From positions 30,665-36,140 of the forward strand of contig PLMF01000269.1 of assembly GCA_003142355.1 (NCBI GenBank): a stretch of DNA of 5,476 nt, read 5' to 3'. This DNA comes from Bryobacterales bacterium (GTDB lineage Bacteria > Acidobacteriota > Terriglobia > Bryobacterales > Bryobacteraceae). Position 1 is the first letter of the stretch. The number at the start of each line of letters is the position of its first letter. The notes beneath the pieces were generated by a model. That model did no database searches. It was not told where the DNA came from and saw only the letters and a list, made by a program, of their open reading frames with translations. This document shows, piece after piece, positions 1 through 5,476 of this stretch. A program made the translations under genes and the position numbers.

Positions 1-93
1 ACGGCCCCTGCCGTGCTTGCGGTGAACGGAGCGCTGCTGATTGCTCTGGGCCTGTACTTCCTCCTGGTGCAACGCAGGGTCGCCGCGCTTTGA
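1..93 (+). CDS. C-terminal end of a membrane protein, possibly a transporter (5' truncated)
   Basis: Reading frame 1 is open from the first base to a TGA at 91-93 and gives the last 30 residues of a protein whose start lies outside the window. Roughly residues 3-23 of the fragment are strongly hydrophobic (AVLAVNGALLIALGLYFLL in outline) and end in a basic tail, VQRRVAAL. This is the look of a last transmembrane helix followed by a short cytoplasmic end, as at the C-terminus of major-facilitator transporters; other permeases could end the same way, so the family is a guess. The stop codon overlaps a Shine-Dalgarno-like GAGGTGA, and the next gene starts 17 bases later on the same strand, so the two are probably co-transcribed. 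The tail is short, but the frame, hydrophobic profile and spacing all support a real gene. Confidence 0.6.
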   Translation, partial: TAPAVLAVNGALLIALGLYFLLVQRRVAAL

Positions 94-103
94 GGTGAGA
101 GGA
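92..103 (+). promoter_or_regulatory. Ribosome binding site of the TPR gene
   Basis: Two purine-rich matches to the 16S rRNA tail lie in tandem: GAGGTGA at 92-98, overlapping the stop codon of the preceding gene, and AGAGGA at 98-103. The second sits 7 bases before the ATG at 111, an ideal spacing. An in-frame TGA at 96-98 rules out any earlier start, so this site fixes the start of the TPR gene. Confidence 0.7.
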
Positions 104-110
104 CGAGAAC

Positions 111-779
111 ATGGTTTTAGGACTGGTAATGGCAGGCTTCATGGCTGCGACTCCTTCCGCGCTCGAATCGGCGCGCGACCAGCAGGACCGCACCGCGCTC
201 GAAAAGATGGTCAATGAGTACTCCGCTGCCGCGGCCAAGGCCCCCAACAACGCCGACGCGCAATACCGGGTGGCGCTGGCGGCCTCCTACCTGGCGGAGG
301 TCTCGATTGAGCAGCACGACAGGAAGCCGGGACGGCAGGCGGCCGAACAGGGAATCAGGGCGGCCGAGAAGGCCATCTCGCTCAAGCCCGAAGCCGAGTA
401 CTACCGCGTGCTGGCCACTCTTTGTGGCCAGGCGATCACCGACGTCCTCAGCGGCCTCAGCTACGGCCCACGCGCCCGAGATGCCGTCGACAGGGCCGTC
501 GAAAAAGCGCCCAAATCCTCGTCCGTCTACGTGGCCCGCGGAGTCGGCAGCTATTATCTGCCTGCCTCTTTGGGCGGCGGCGAGAAACAAGCCATCGCCG
601 ATTTCCAAAAGGCCATCGATCTCGATCCCAAGAATGCGGAAGCGTACTTGTGGCTGGGGCTCAGCCTCCGCAAAGAGAACCGGAACGCGGACGCGCGCCA
701 GGCCTTCGCCAAGTCGCTCGAGCTGAATCCGAACCGCATCTGGACCAAGCAGCAGTTGGAAAAGACGCCGGTCAAATGA
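111..779 (+). CDS. TPR-repeat protein, probably exported or membrane-anchored
   Basis: The gene encodes 222 residues. Residues 2-18 are hydrophobic and small (LGLVMAGFMAATPSA in outline) and could be a signal peptide or anchor, but no positive charge precedes them, so export is uncertain. The rest is helical. The best tetratricopeptide repeat is at about 175-208, with the expected Trp/Leu-Gly, Ala and Pro positions (NAEAYLWLGLSLRK ... FAKSLELNP). A partner helix pair lies at 156-174 (AIADFQKAIDLDP). Weaker TPR-like pairs are at about 27-62, 73-97 and 121-142. A Gly-rich turn, LGGGE, at 154-158 separates two helices. TPR domains are protein-binding scaffolds; no catalytic motif is visible. The ATG at 111 is fixed by an upstream in-frame stop and a good ribosome binding site. 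The stop TGA overlaps the next start as ATGA, so the most likely partner is the membrane protein encoded next. The specific role is unknown. Confidence 0.88.
   Translation: MVLGLVMAGFMAATPSALESARDQQDRTALEKMVNEYSAAAAKAPNNADAQYRVALAASYLAEVSIEQHDRKPGRQAAEQGIRAAEKAISLKPEAEYYRVLATLCGQAITDVLSGLSYGPRARDAVDRAVEKAPKSSSVYVARGVGSYYLPASLGGGEKQAIADFQKAIDLDPKNAEAYLWLGLSLRKENRNADARQAFAKSLELNPNRIWTKQQLEKTPVK
776..779 (+). promoter_or_regulatory. ATGA stop/start overlap (translational coupling)
   Basis: The start codon of the membrane-protein gene (776-778) shares bases with the stop codon of the TPR gene (777-779). No strong Shine-Dalgarno sequence stands before it; only a weak GGAAAAG lies about 13 bases upstream, inside the TPR gene. 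Overlaps of this type commonly let terminating ribosomes restart, giving linked amounts of the two proteins. Confidence 0.6.
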
Positions 780-2347
780 AGGGTCTGGCGATCGCCGTGT
801 CAGCCGTCGCGCTCGCGCTCCTGACATTCTTTCAATTTCCGGGCCACACCTGGCTGCAACAGGATTCCCAACTTTATGCGCCGGCGCTCGAGCACCTGCG
901 GGACCCCTCGGTCCTGCGCAACGAGATACTCGTCCAGCAGCCGCTCGTCGCGTACACTCTTTACGACGAAGCGGCGCTCGCTCTGCGCGGTCCTACAGGC
1001 CTCGGTTTCCGCGAGGTGCTGGCATTCGAGCAGGTGCTGGCCCGCGCCCTCGGCATCTGGGGCCTGTACCTGATGGCCGAAGCGCTCGGGCTGTCGATGG
1101 GACCGTCGCTGCTGGTTGCCGCCATCTGTTCGCTGGGCGCGACGATTGCGGGTCCCGCGGTCCTCTCGATCGAGTATGAGCCGACGCCGCGCGCTTTCGC
1201 CGTGCCGCTGTTGATCTGCGCCGTGGGCCTGGCGGCTCATCGCCGGTATCTCGGCGCCGGCATCGCGGCCGCTGGCGCCTTTCTGTACCATCCGCCCACG
1301 ACGCTTCCGTTCCTGGCGGTGTACCTTGTGCTCGCAACCTGGCGCCGGCGCTGGTGGGGTCTCGCCCCGGTGCTGGCAGCGGTGGCGATTCTACTGATCG
1401 CCGCGCGCGGCCAGGCGCCGGTGTTGTTCGCGCATCTCACGCCGCTTCAGGAACAACTTCAGCGCCTGCGCTCGTCATACGTCTGGATTTCCACTTGGCC
1501 GGCCGCGCTGATTGTCCATCACGTGATCCTGTTCGCGATTTTGCTACTGGCATTCGCTCGCATCCGGCGCGAGATTTCGCTGGAGCTCCGGGTCCTGGTG
1601 CTCGGCCTGGGCGTTCTGGGAGTCGTCACCATGCCCGTCTCCTGGCTTCTGCTGGAACATTGGCGATGGGCGCTGGTGCCACAGTTCCAGCCGATGCGCG
1701 CGCTGCTGTTCGTCGCGCTGCTGGTGCAGTTCCTGACCGCCGCGGCCGGCGTACAGGCGGCCGTACGCCATCGTCCGTTCGAGGCTCTCACTTGGTTTGC
1801 TCTGGCCTACTTGTTACCGCTTCAGCCGGTGGTCACCGCGCCTTTTGCGTGGAACCGCATGGTCTTGCTTGTGGCGCTCGCCGCCCTGACGGTTCTGGCG
1901 GTTTGGCGAACGCCGCGATTCGCGCCGGTGGTGGCCATGGCGGCATTCTTCGCGATCCCCACATTTGGGCGAGTCGTCAACTATCCGCACCTGCACACCC
2001 CGGAGCTGGCACAGCTTTCCGCGTGGGCGCGTGCTTCCACTCCCCAGGATGCGGTTTTTCTTTTCCCCGATGCGGCCCACGGCCTGGATCCGGGCATATT
2101 CCGTTCCGAAGCCCTGCGCGCGATTTACGTCGATTGGAAAGCCGGCGGCCAGGCGAACTACCTGCAGGAGTTCGGCGAGCAATGGTGGTTCCGCTGGCAG
2201 CAGACCATGGCCCACGGCTTCAGGCCCGCGGACATGGCGAAGTACGATGGTTTGGGGATCGGCTATGTAGTGTTGCAGGGGAAGAACCGATTGCCGCAGG
2301 CGGCCGAGTTTGAAAACTCGACGTACGTCGCGTACCGGATCCGGTGA
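776..2347 (+). CDS. Polytopic membrane protein, GT-C-like with soluble C-terminal domain (DUF6798-like)
   Basis: The 523-residue product has about 12-13 predicted membrane segments, near residues 3-20, 85-104, 109-130, 138-153, 157-171, 175-189, 194-210, 241-261, 271-291, 305-325, 336-350, 359-377 and 381-397. A soluble domain follows at about 405-523. The first helix is followed by a polar loop with an acidic residue (QQDSQLY, D30), and an EYEPTPRAF motif occurs at 133-141. The tail holds TPQDAVFLFPD (422-432), FRSEALRAIYVDWK (442-455) and WWFRW (470-474). This order (helix, acidic loop, many helices, then a small extracytoplasmic domain) is that of GT-C membrane glycosyltransferases. The tail reminds me of bacterial DUF6798 proteins, recalled rather than searched. 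Sugar transfer is therefore an inference. The frame stays open back to 422, but that part runs through the TPR gene in another frame and looks non-genic. The ATG at 776 gives a proper hydrophobic N-terminus and the overlap with the TPR stop. It is tail to tail with the permease gene. Confidence 0.85.
   Translation: MKGLAIAVSAVALALLTFFQFPGHTWLQQDSQLYAPALEHLRDPSVLRNEILVQQPLVAYTLYDEAALALRGPTGLGFREVLAFEQVLARALGIWGLYLMAEALGLSMGPSLLVAAICSLGATIAGPAVLSIEYEPTPRAFAVPLLICAVGLAAHRRYLGAGIAAAGAFLYHPPTTLPFLAVYLVLATWRRRWWGLAPVLAAVAILLIAARGQAPVLFAHLTPLQEQLQRLRSSYVWISTWPAALIVHHVILFAILLLAFARIRREISLELRVLVLGLGVLGVVTMPVSWLLLEHWRWALVPQFQPMRALLFVALLVQFLTAAAGVQAAVRHRPFEALTWFALAYLLPLQPVVTAPFAWNRMVLLVALAALTVLAVWRTPRFAPVVAMAAFFAIPTFGRVVNYPHLHTPELAQLSAWARASTPQDAVFLFPDAAHGLDPGIFRSEALRAIYVDWKAGGQANYLQEFGEQWWFRWQQTMAHGFRPADMAKYDGLGIGYVVLQGKNRLPQAAEFENSTYVAYRIR
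2305..2345. repeat. Cluster of three adjacent inverted repeats at the convergent gene ends
   Basis: Three perfect inverted repeats follow one another. At 2305-2320, CGAGTTT and AAACTCG flank two bases; as RNA this gives a 6-bp stem with a TGAA loop. At 2319-2330 is the 12-base palindrome CGACGTACGTCG. At 2334-2345 is the 12-base palindrome ACCGGATCCGGT. All lie inside the last codons of the membrane-protein gene, just before the 10-base gap to the opposing permease gene. No T-run follows, so this is not a standard intrinsic terminator. A role in ending or pausing transcription, or in blocking RNA decay from either side, is only an inference from position. They may also be coincidence in GC-rich coding sequence. 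Confidence 0.4.
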
Positions 2348-2357
2348 ATGCGGAGTA

Positions 2358-4799
2358 TCACTCGTAGCGCAATGCCACCATCGGATCGACTCTCGCCGCC
2401 CGCCGCGCGGGAATATAGCTTGCCAGCAAGGCTACGGCCGTCAGCAGGAGAGACGCCAGCGCGAAGCTGGGCGGGTCGGTCGGCGTGATGCCATAGACGT
2501 AGCCCGCCATAACGCGGCTCAGAACCAGTGCGCCCGCCAAACCCAGCGCCACTCCGAACAGCGTCACCCCAAGCCCTTCCCGCAGCACCAGACGCAGCAC
2601 CTCGCCGCGGCTCGCCCCCAGGGCCATGCGGACGGCCATTTCCTTTGTGCGCCGGCTCACCGTGTAGGACATCACACCGAAGATTCCCACCGCCGAAAGC
2701 ACCAGGGCCAGAGCCGAGAAAATCCACAGCAGGGTCATCGGGAAACGAATCGCCCCGTAGGTTTCCGACACCATCTCGCTCAGGGCCCGGACCTGGTTCA
2801 CGGGCTGTTCCTTGTCGAAAAACAGCACGGCATCGCGCAGGGCCGGCACCACGCTCATGGGCGGCACGGCAGTTCGCACAACCAGGAACACCGACGGCAC
2901 CGGGTTCTGTGGGAACGGCACGTACACGGCGGGTTCCGGCCGCCAGAGGTCGCCGCTTCGAACGTCCTTTACTACCCCCACGATCTCGAGAGGCTGGGAG
3001 AAGCCGGAGTGTTTTCCGGAGTAGACGCGGGCCAGGACCGTGAGATGGCTCCCCAGCGGACTGGAGTGCGGCCAGTAACGGCGTGCCACGGTTTCGCTGA
3101 TGAGGGCAACCGGCGTCGCGCCCTCGTTGTCGCTCTCCGTGAACTCGCGTCCCGCCACCAGGCGCGTTCCCATGGCCTTCAGAAAGTCGGGCGTCACGAT
3201 TTTGTAGTTCGCAGTCGGTTCCTGTCCGGGCGCCGCCGGCGCCTGGCCTTGCGGCTGGAAAAAAACGTTGGCGCCGCCGCCTTCGGCTCCCGCGGTTTTC
3301 ACGCCGGGTATGTTCTCGATCTTCTGTATCAGTTCCTGGTAGAAGACCGCCTGTTGCAACGCGGACGCATACTTGTAATCGGGCAGACGGAGCCTCATGG
3401 TGACGGCGTTGGTGGGGTCGATGCCGAGGTCTACGTTCACCAGTTCGACGAAAGTTCGCACCAGCAGGCCCGCGCCGGTCAACAAGACCAGTGCCAGCGC
3501 CATCTCACAAACCACCAGTGCGTTGCGCAGCCGCCGGCGGCCCGGCTCGGCGGTGGTACTCAACCCGCCTTCCTTCAGCGACTCGCTTAGTCCGGTCTTC
3601 GCCGTCGCCCAGGATGGCGCCAGGCCGAAGATCGCTCCCGTTGCCATCGTGACCGCCAGGGTGAACACCAGCACGCGCCAATCGATGTCGATGACCCTGG
3701 CGTTCGGCAGACTAAGATGGTAGCGAGCCATGGCCAGCGTGAGCAGGCGATCGCCCGTGTAGGCCAGCAGGAGCCCCAGCGCTCCGCCGCCCACGGCAAG
3801 CAACAGGCTTTCGGTGAGCAACTGCGCGATCAGCCGCCGGCGAGTGGCGCCCATGGCGATGCGGATGGCGACCTCGCGCTTCCGTCCGGTGGCGCGCGCC
3901 AGAAGCAGGTTGGCCACGTTGACGCAGGCGATCAGCAGCACGAACATGACCGCGCCCAACATAATCAATAGCGGCGTCTGCATATGACGATGATAGGCGG
4001 CGTGCAAAGGCTCCACTTTGATGCCCCAACCTTTGTCGGCTGCGGGATATTCCCGGGCCAGGCTGTCCGCCAAAGCGTTCATCGCGGCCTGTGCCTGAGG
4101 GAGGCTCCAACCGGCCTTGAGCCGCGCCTGTGTTTGCAGATCCCGTGAAGTGCCGCGCCCGGTTTCGCTGCGCTCTTCGGGCGTGAGCACCAGCGGAACG
4201 AAGACATCCATTTCCTGGTCCCACGTGAAACGGAACCAGGCTGGCATCACGCCCACGATCGTGTAGCGCTTCTGGTCGAGGCCGATTGTTTTCCCCAGAA
4301 TGGAGGGGTCGGAGCCGTAACGCATCTGCCACAGACGATGGCCGATGACGGCCACTTGGTTGTGGCCCGGCTCCATCTCTTCAGGGGTTGGAAAACGTCC
4401 CATGAGCGGCTGAACGCCAAACATCGGCAGCAGCTCGGCCGAAGCCTGGATGCCATCCACACTTTCCGGCCGGTTCCCTTCCGTAATGTTGAACCCCGAC
4501 CAGCGATAGTAGGCGACGTATTGGAAGACCCCGGTCTTGGCGATATCCGCGATGTTGGGGGCCGAGACGCCGGTCTGAATGTAGCCCTCCCCCTTCTGAT
4601 CGCGCCACTGCCCCAGCCCCACGAGTTGCTCCGGATTCGGATAAGGCAACGGGCGAAGAATAACCGCATCGACCAGGCTGAAGATTGCGCCGTTGGCGCC
4701 GATGCCCAGTGCCAGTGTAAGCACCGCCACTGCCGCGAAGCCTGGATTCTTGGCCAACACCCGAAGGCCGTAGCGCAGATCCTGGAGTAGTGTTCGCAG
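2358..4799 (-). CDS. ABC-type permease of the ADOP family (MacB_PCD/FtsX, duplicated)
   Basis: Read from the CTG at 4799, the product has 813 residues, normal for acidobacterial duplicated orphan permeases. Helix 1 is at about 21-43. A first extracytoplasmic MacB_PCD-type domain covers about 50-270. Helices lie near 277-301, 324-349 and 374-397. The second half repeats this: helix 424-450, extracytoplasmic domain 450-685, helices 688-714, 737-763 and 779-801. The FtsX signature after the second helix of each half appears twice, as [19 protein letters not shown] (about 306-324) and [19 protein letters not shown] (about 716-734). The protein ends [16 protein letters not shown], typical of the family. 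MacB-like proteins transmit ATP-driven movement to the periplasm rather than forming a classic pore; the substrate here cannot be read. No ABC ATPase gene is in the window, as the name 'orphan' implies. Start choice: the first conventional codon is GTG at 4760, but the family N-terminus ([20 protein letters not shown]) begins 13 codons earlier, where CTG has a well-spaced ribosome binding site. Confidence 0.93.
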   Translation of the reverse strand: MRTLLQDLRYGLRVLAKNPGFAAVAVLTLALGIGANGAIFSLVDAVILRPLPYPNPEQLVGLGQWRDQKGEGYIQTGVSAPNIADIAKTGVFQYVAYYRWSGFNITEGNRPESVDGIQASAELLPMFGVQPLMGRFPTPEEMEPGHNQVAVIGHRLWQMRYGSDPSILGKTIGLDQKRYTIVGVMPAWFRFTWDQEMDVFVPLVLTPEERSETGRGTSRDLQTQARLKAGWSLPQAQAAMNALADSLAREYPAADKGWGIKVEPLHAAYHRHMQTPLLIMLGAVMFVLLIACVNVANLLLARATGRKREVAIRIAMGATRRRLIAQLLTESLLLAVGGGALGLLLAYTGDRLLTLAMARYHLSLPNARVIDIDWRVLVFTLAVTMATGAIFGLAPSWATAKTGLSESLKEGGLSTTAEPGRRRLRNALVVCEMALALVLLTGAGLLVRTFVELVNVDLGIDPTNAVTMRLRLPDYKYASALQQAVFYQELIQKIENIPGVKTAGAEGGGANVFFQPQGQAPAAPGQEPTANYKIVTPDFLKAMGTRLVAGREFTESDNEGATPVALISETVARRYWPHSSPLGSHLTVLARVYSGKHSGFSQPLEIVGVVKDVRSGDLWRPEPAVYVPFPQNPVPSVFLVVRTAVPPMSVVPALRDAVLFFDKEQPVNQVRALSEMVSETYGAIRFPMTLLWIFSALALVLSAVGIFGVMSYTVSRRTKEMAVRMALGASRGEVLRLVLREGLGVTLFGVALGLAGALVLSRVMAGYVYGITPTDPPSFALASLLLTAVALLASYIPARRAARVDPMVALRYE

Positions 4800-4800
4800 G

Positions 4801-5406
4801 CTACACCCCCACGCCCACGCGCCAGAGCAGATATCCCACGGCCTGCTTGACGTAATTCCAGCGGTCGTGGAGCGGTTCCGGGTTGTGCTCCTTGCGCGGC
4901 GAACCGTACGCCTTCAAGCCGCGCGATTCGAGCATCCTCTTGACGCGATAGATGTGGTACCCGTCGCTTACCACGATGGCGGAATTGAGGCCCATGCGGC
5001 GCATGATTTCGCCCGCCAGGGTGGTGGAATGCACCGTGCTCTCGCCCTCGGTTTCCACCACGATGGCCTCGGGGGGCACGCCGCGGCCGATCAGGTAGGA
5101 GCGGCCCACGCCGCCTTCGGTAAACACCGGCTCTCCGCCGGCGCCGCCGGTGGTCATGATGTGAGGAGCCAGCTTACGGTTGTACAGTTCCAGCGCGTGG
5201 TCCAGCCGCGCGCGAAAGATTTGTGAAGGCCGCCCCCGATACTCGGCCGCGCCCAGCACCAGGATCACATCCGCCGATTGCGCTTCCTCGCGCGTGGATT
5301 GCTGCCCGATGCGCACCGAGAGGTAACCGATCGCGACCATCAGTCCCGCCAGTGCCGCCGCCATGGCAACCCATACGGTCCGCTTTACGTGCGGTATTCT
5401 GGACAT
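4801..5406 (-). CDS. DUF218 (ElyC/SanA/YdcF-type) membrane-anchored envelope protein
   Basis: The product has 201 residues. A basic start (MSRIPHVKR) leads into one membrane helix at about 11-31, placing the rest outside the cytoplasm. The DUF218 fold follows: strand DVILVLG (46-52), helix [12 protein letters not shown] (65-76), TTGG (85-88), then [18 protein letters not shown] (101-118). The conserved E-x-x-ST region ([16 protein letters not shown]) spans 118-133, and [14 protein letters not shown] (145-158) carries the family's His151 and Arg154. Relatives include E. coli ElyC and SanA, linked to peptidoglycan synthesis and envelope permeability, and YdcF, reported to bind S-adenosylmethionine; no precise reaction is agreed. 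The ATG at 5406 has AAGG seven bases upstream and gives a proper signal anchor. The permease gene starts one base past this gene's TAG, so the two are probably coupled in one operon. The family call is firm; the function is not. Confidence 0.9.
   Translation of the reverse strand: MSRIPHVKRTVWVAMAAALAGLMVAIGYLSVRIGQQSTREEAQSADVILVLGAAEYRGRPSQIFRARLDHALELYNRKLAPHIMTTGGAGGEPVFTEGGVGRSYLIGRGVPPEAIVVETEGESTVHSTTLAGEIMRRMGLNSAIVVSDGYHIYRVKRMLESRGLKAYGSPRKEHNPEPLHDRWNYVKQAVGYLLWRVGVGV
4804..4810 (-). promoter_or_regulatory. Ribosome binding site supporting a CTG start of the permease
   Basis: On the minus strand 4810-4804 reads GGGGGTG, which can pair over seven bases with the usual 16S tail (as GGAGGTG does, with one G-U pair). 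Six bases separate the GGGGG core from the CTG at 4799-4797. By contrast the GTG at 4760 has only an AGGA about 19 bases upstream, too far to be used. The site lies in the last codons of the DUF218 gene and overlaps its TAG stop by one base. Confidence 0.5.
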
Positions 5407-5428
5407 TCGGAAACCTTATTGTAATCAG
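5407..5428. promoter_or_regulatory. 22-base divergent intergenic gap with ribosome binding site and possible -10 elements
   Basis: This short A/T-rich gap separates two divergent start codons. On the minus strand TAAGG (5418-5414) is the ribosome binding site of the DUF218 gene. The same strand has TACAAT at 5423-5418, close to a -10 consensus, but it overlaps that binding site, so a promoter there would give an almost leaderless transcript. On the plus strand TATTGT (5417-5422) lies six bases before the ATG at 5429. No good -35 match was found on either side. The true promoters may lie within the two coding regions. Confidence 0.3.
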
Positions 5429-5476
5429 ATGGCGAAGACTGAGACGATCACGAGCGCCGCCAACCCGCTGCTCAAG
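5429..5476 (+). CDS. Start of a probable SpoU/TrmH-family RNA 2'-O-methyltransferase (3' truncated)
   Basis: An ATG at 5429 opens a frame that runs off the window end after 16 codons: MAKTETITSAANPLLK. The pattern I-T-S-x-x-N-P-L-L-K near the N-terminus is typical of SpoU/TrmH-family enzymes, which methylate ribose 2'-hydroxyls in rRNA or tRNA using S-adenosylmethionine. The segment belongs to the N-terminal substrate-binding part; the catalytic knot domain would lie outside the window. No Shine-Dalgarno match lies at normal spacing before the ATG (only GGA about 17 bases upstream), and no other in-frame ATG, GTG or TTG is found in the preceding 30 or so bases, so a leaderless message is possible. 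Only 16 residues can be seen, so the family call is tentative. Confidence 0.5.
   Translation, partial: MAKTETITSAANPLLK

Noticed and set aside
422..775. In-frame N-terminal extension of the membrane protein, giving 641 residues
   Set aside because: It lies wholly over the TPR gene in another frame and its translation is Arg/Gln-rich and low in hydrophobics, typical of GC-rich shadow sequence. The ATG at 776 gives a natural membrane helix start.
117..827. A 236-residue open frame on the minus strand
   Set aside because: It is antisense to the TPR gene and composed largely of Arg, Gly and Val, with no domain. The plus-strand frame has clear TPR motifs.
1400..1411. 12-base palindrome GCCGCGCGCGGC
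   Set aside because: It is a simple alternating GC run within a membrane-protein coding region. It is useful mainly as a caution that 12-base palindromes occur by chance in this GC-rich sequence.
1354..2313. A 319-residue open frame on the plus strand
   Set aside because: It is an alternate frame within the membrane-protein gene, rich in Ala, Arg and Gly, with no ribosome binding site or family signature.
2344..2361. GTGA...TCAC inverted repeat spanning the two convergent stops
   Set aside because: Only four base pairs, made mostly of the two stop codons themselves; too weak to form a terminator.
3229..3243. Seven-base inverted repeat with a single central base (GGCGCCG, C, CGGCGCC)
   Set aside because: It encodes an Ala/Pro-rich loop of the permease, and repeated GCC/CCG codons explain the symmetry.
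2310..3590. A 426-residue open frame on the plus strand
   Set aside because: It is antisense to the well-supported permease gene. Its translation is rich in Arg, His and Gln with no recognisable domain, so it is a by-product of high GC content.

Overview
The window is a GC-rich, densely packed bacterial chromosome segment. It most resembles an acidobacterium of the Solibacter/Bryobacter kind. The main reason is the large minus-strand gene, an ABC-type permease with the duplicated MacB_PCD/FtsX layout and the characteristic N- and C-terminal sequences of the ADOP family (acidobacterial duplicated orphan permease). Placement rests on reading family signatures only; no database search was run. 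No rRNA, tRNA, CRISPR, insertion sequence or phage gene is visible, and no stretch over 300 bases lacks a gene.

Left half, plus strand (1-2347): the C-terminal end of a membrane protein, probably a transporter, is followed after 17 bases by a TPR-repeat protein. That gene overlaps by four bases (ATGA) a 523-residue polytopic membrane protein with a soluble C-terminal domain. The tight packing suggests one operon. The TPR gene and the membrane-protein gene are probably translationally coupled.

Right half, minus strand (5406-2358): a single-pass DUF218 (ElyC/SanA/YdcF-type) envelope protein is followed, with essentially no gap, by the ADOP permease. The permease appears to start at a CTG codon one base after the upstream stop, 13 codons before the first conventional start codon. 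The two genes probably form an operon. The permease meets the plus-strand operon tail to tail with a 10-base gap. Three back-to-back inverted repeats lie in the last 43 bases of the plus-strand gene there.

Right edge, plus strand (5429-end): the first 16 codons of a gene whose start resembles SpoU/TrmH-type RNA 2'-O-methyltransferases. It diverges from the DUF218 gene across only 22 bases.

The common theme is the cell envelope: a transporter end, a GT-C-like membrane protein with a TPR partner, a DUF218 protein and a FtsX-fold permease. I see no clear evidence of a wholly new system. The most useful points are the probable CTG start of the permease, the coupled TPR/membrane-protein pair, the permease without a visible ATPase, and the palindrome cluster at the convergent junction.
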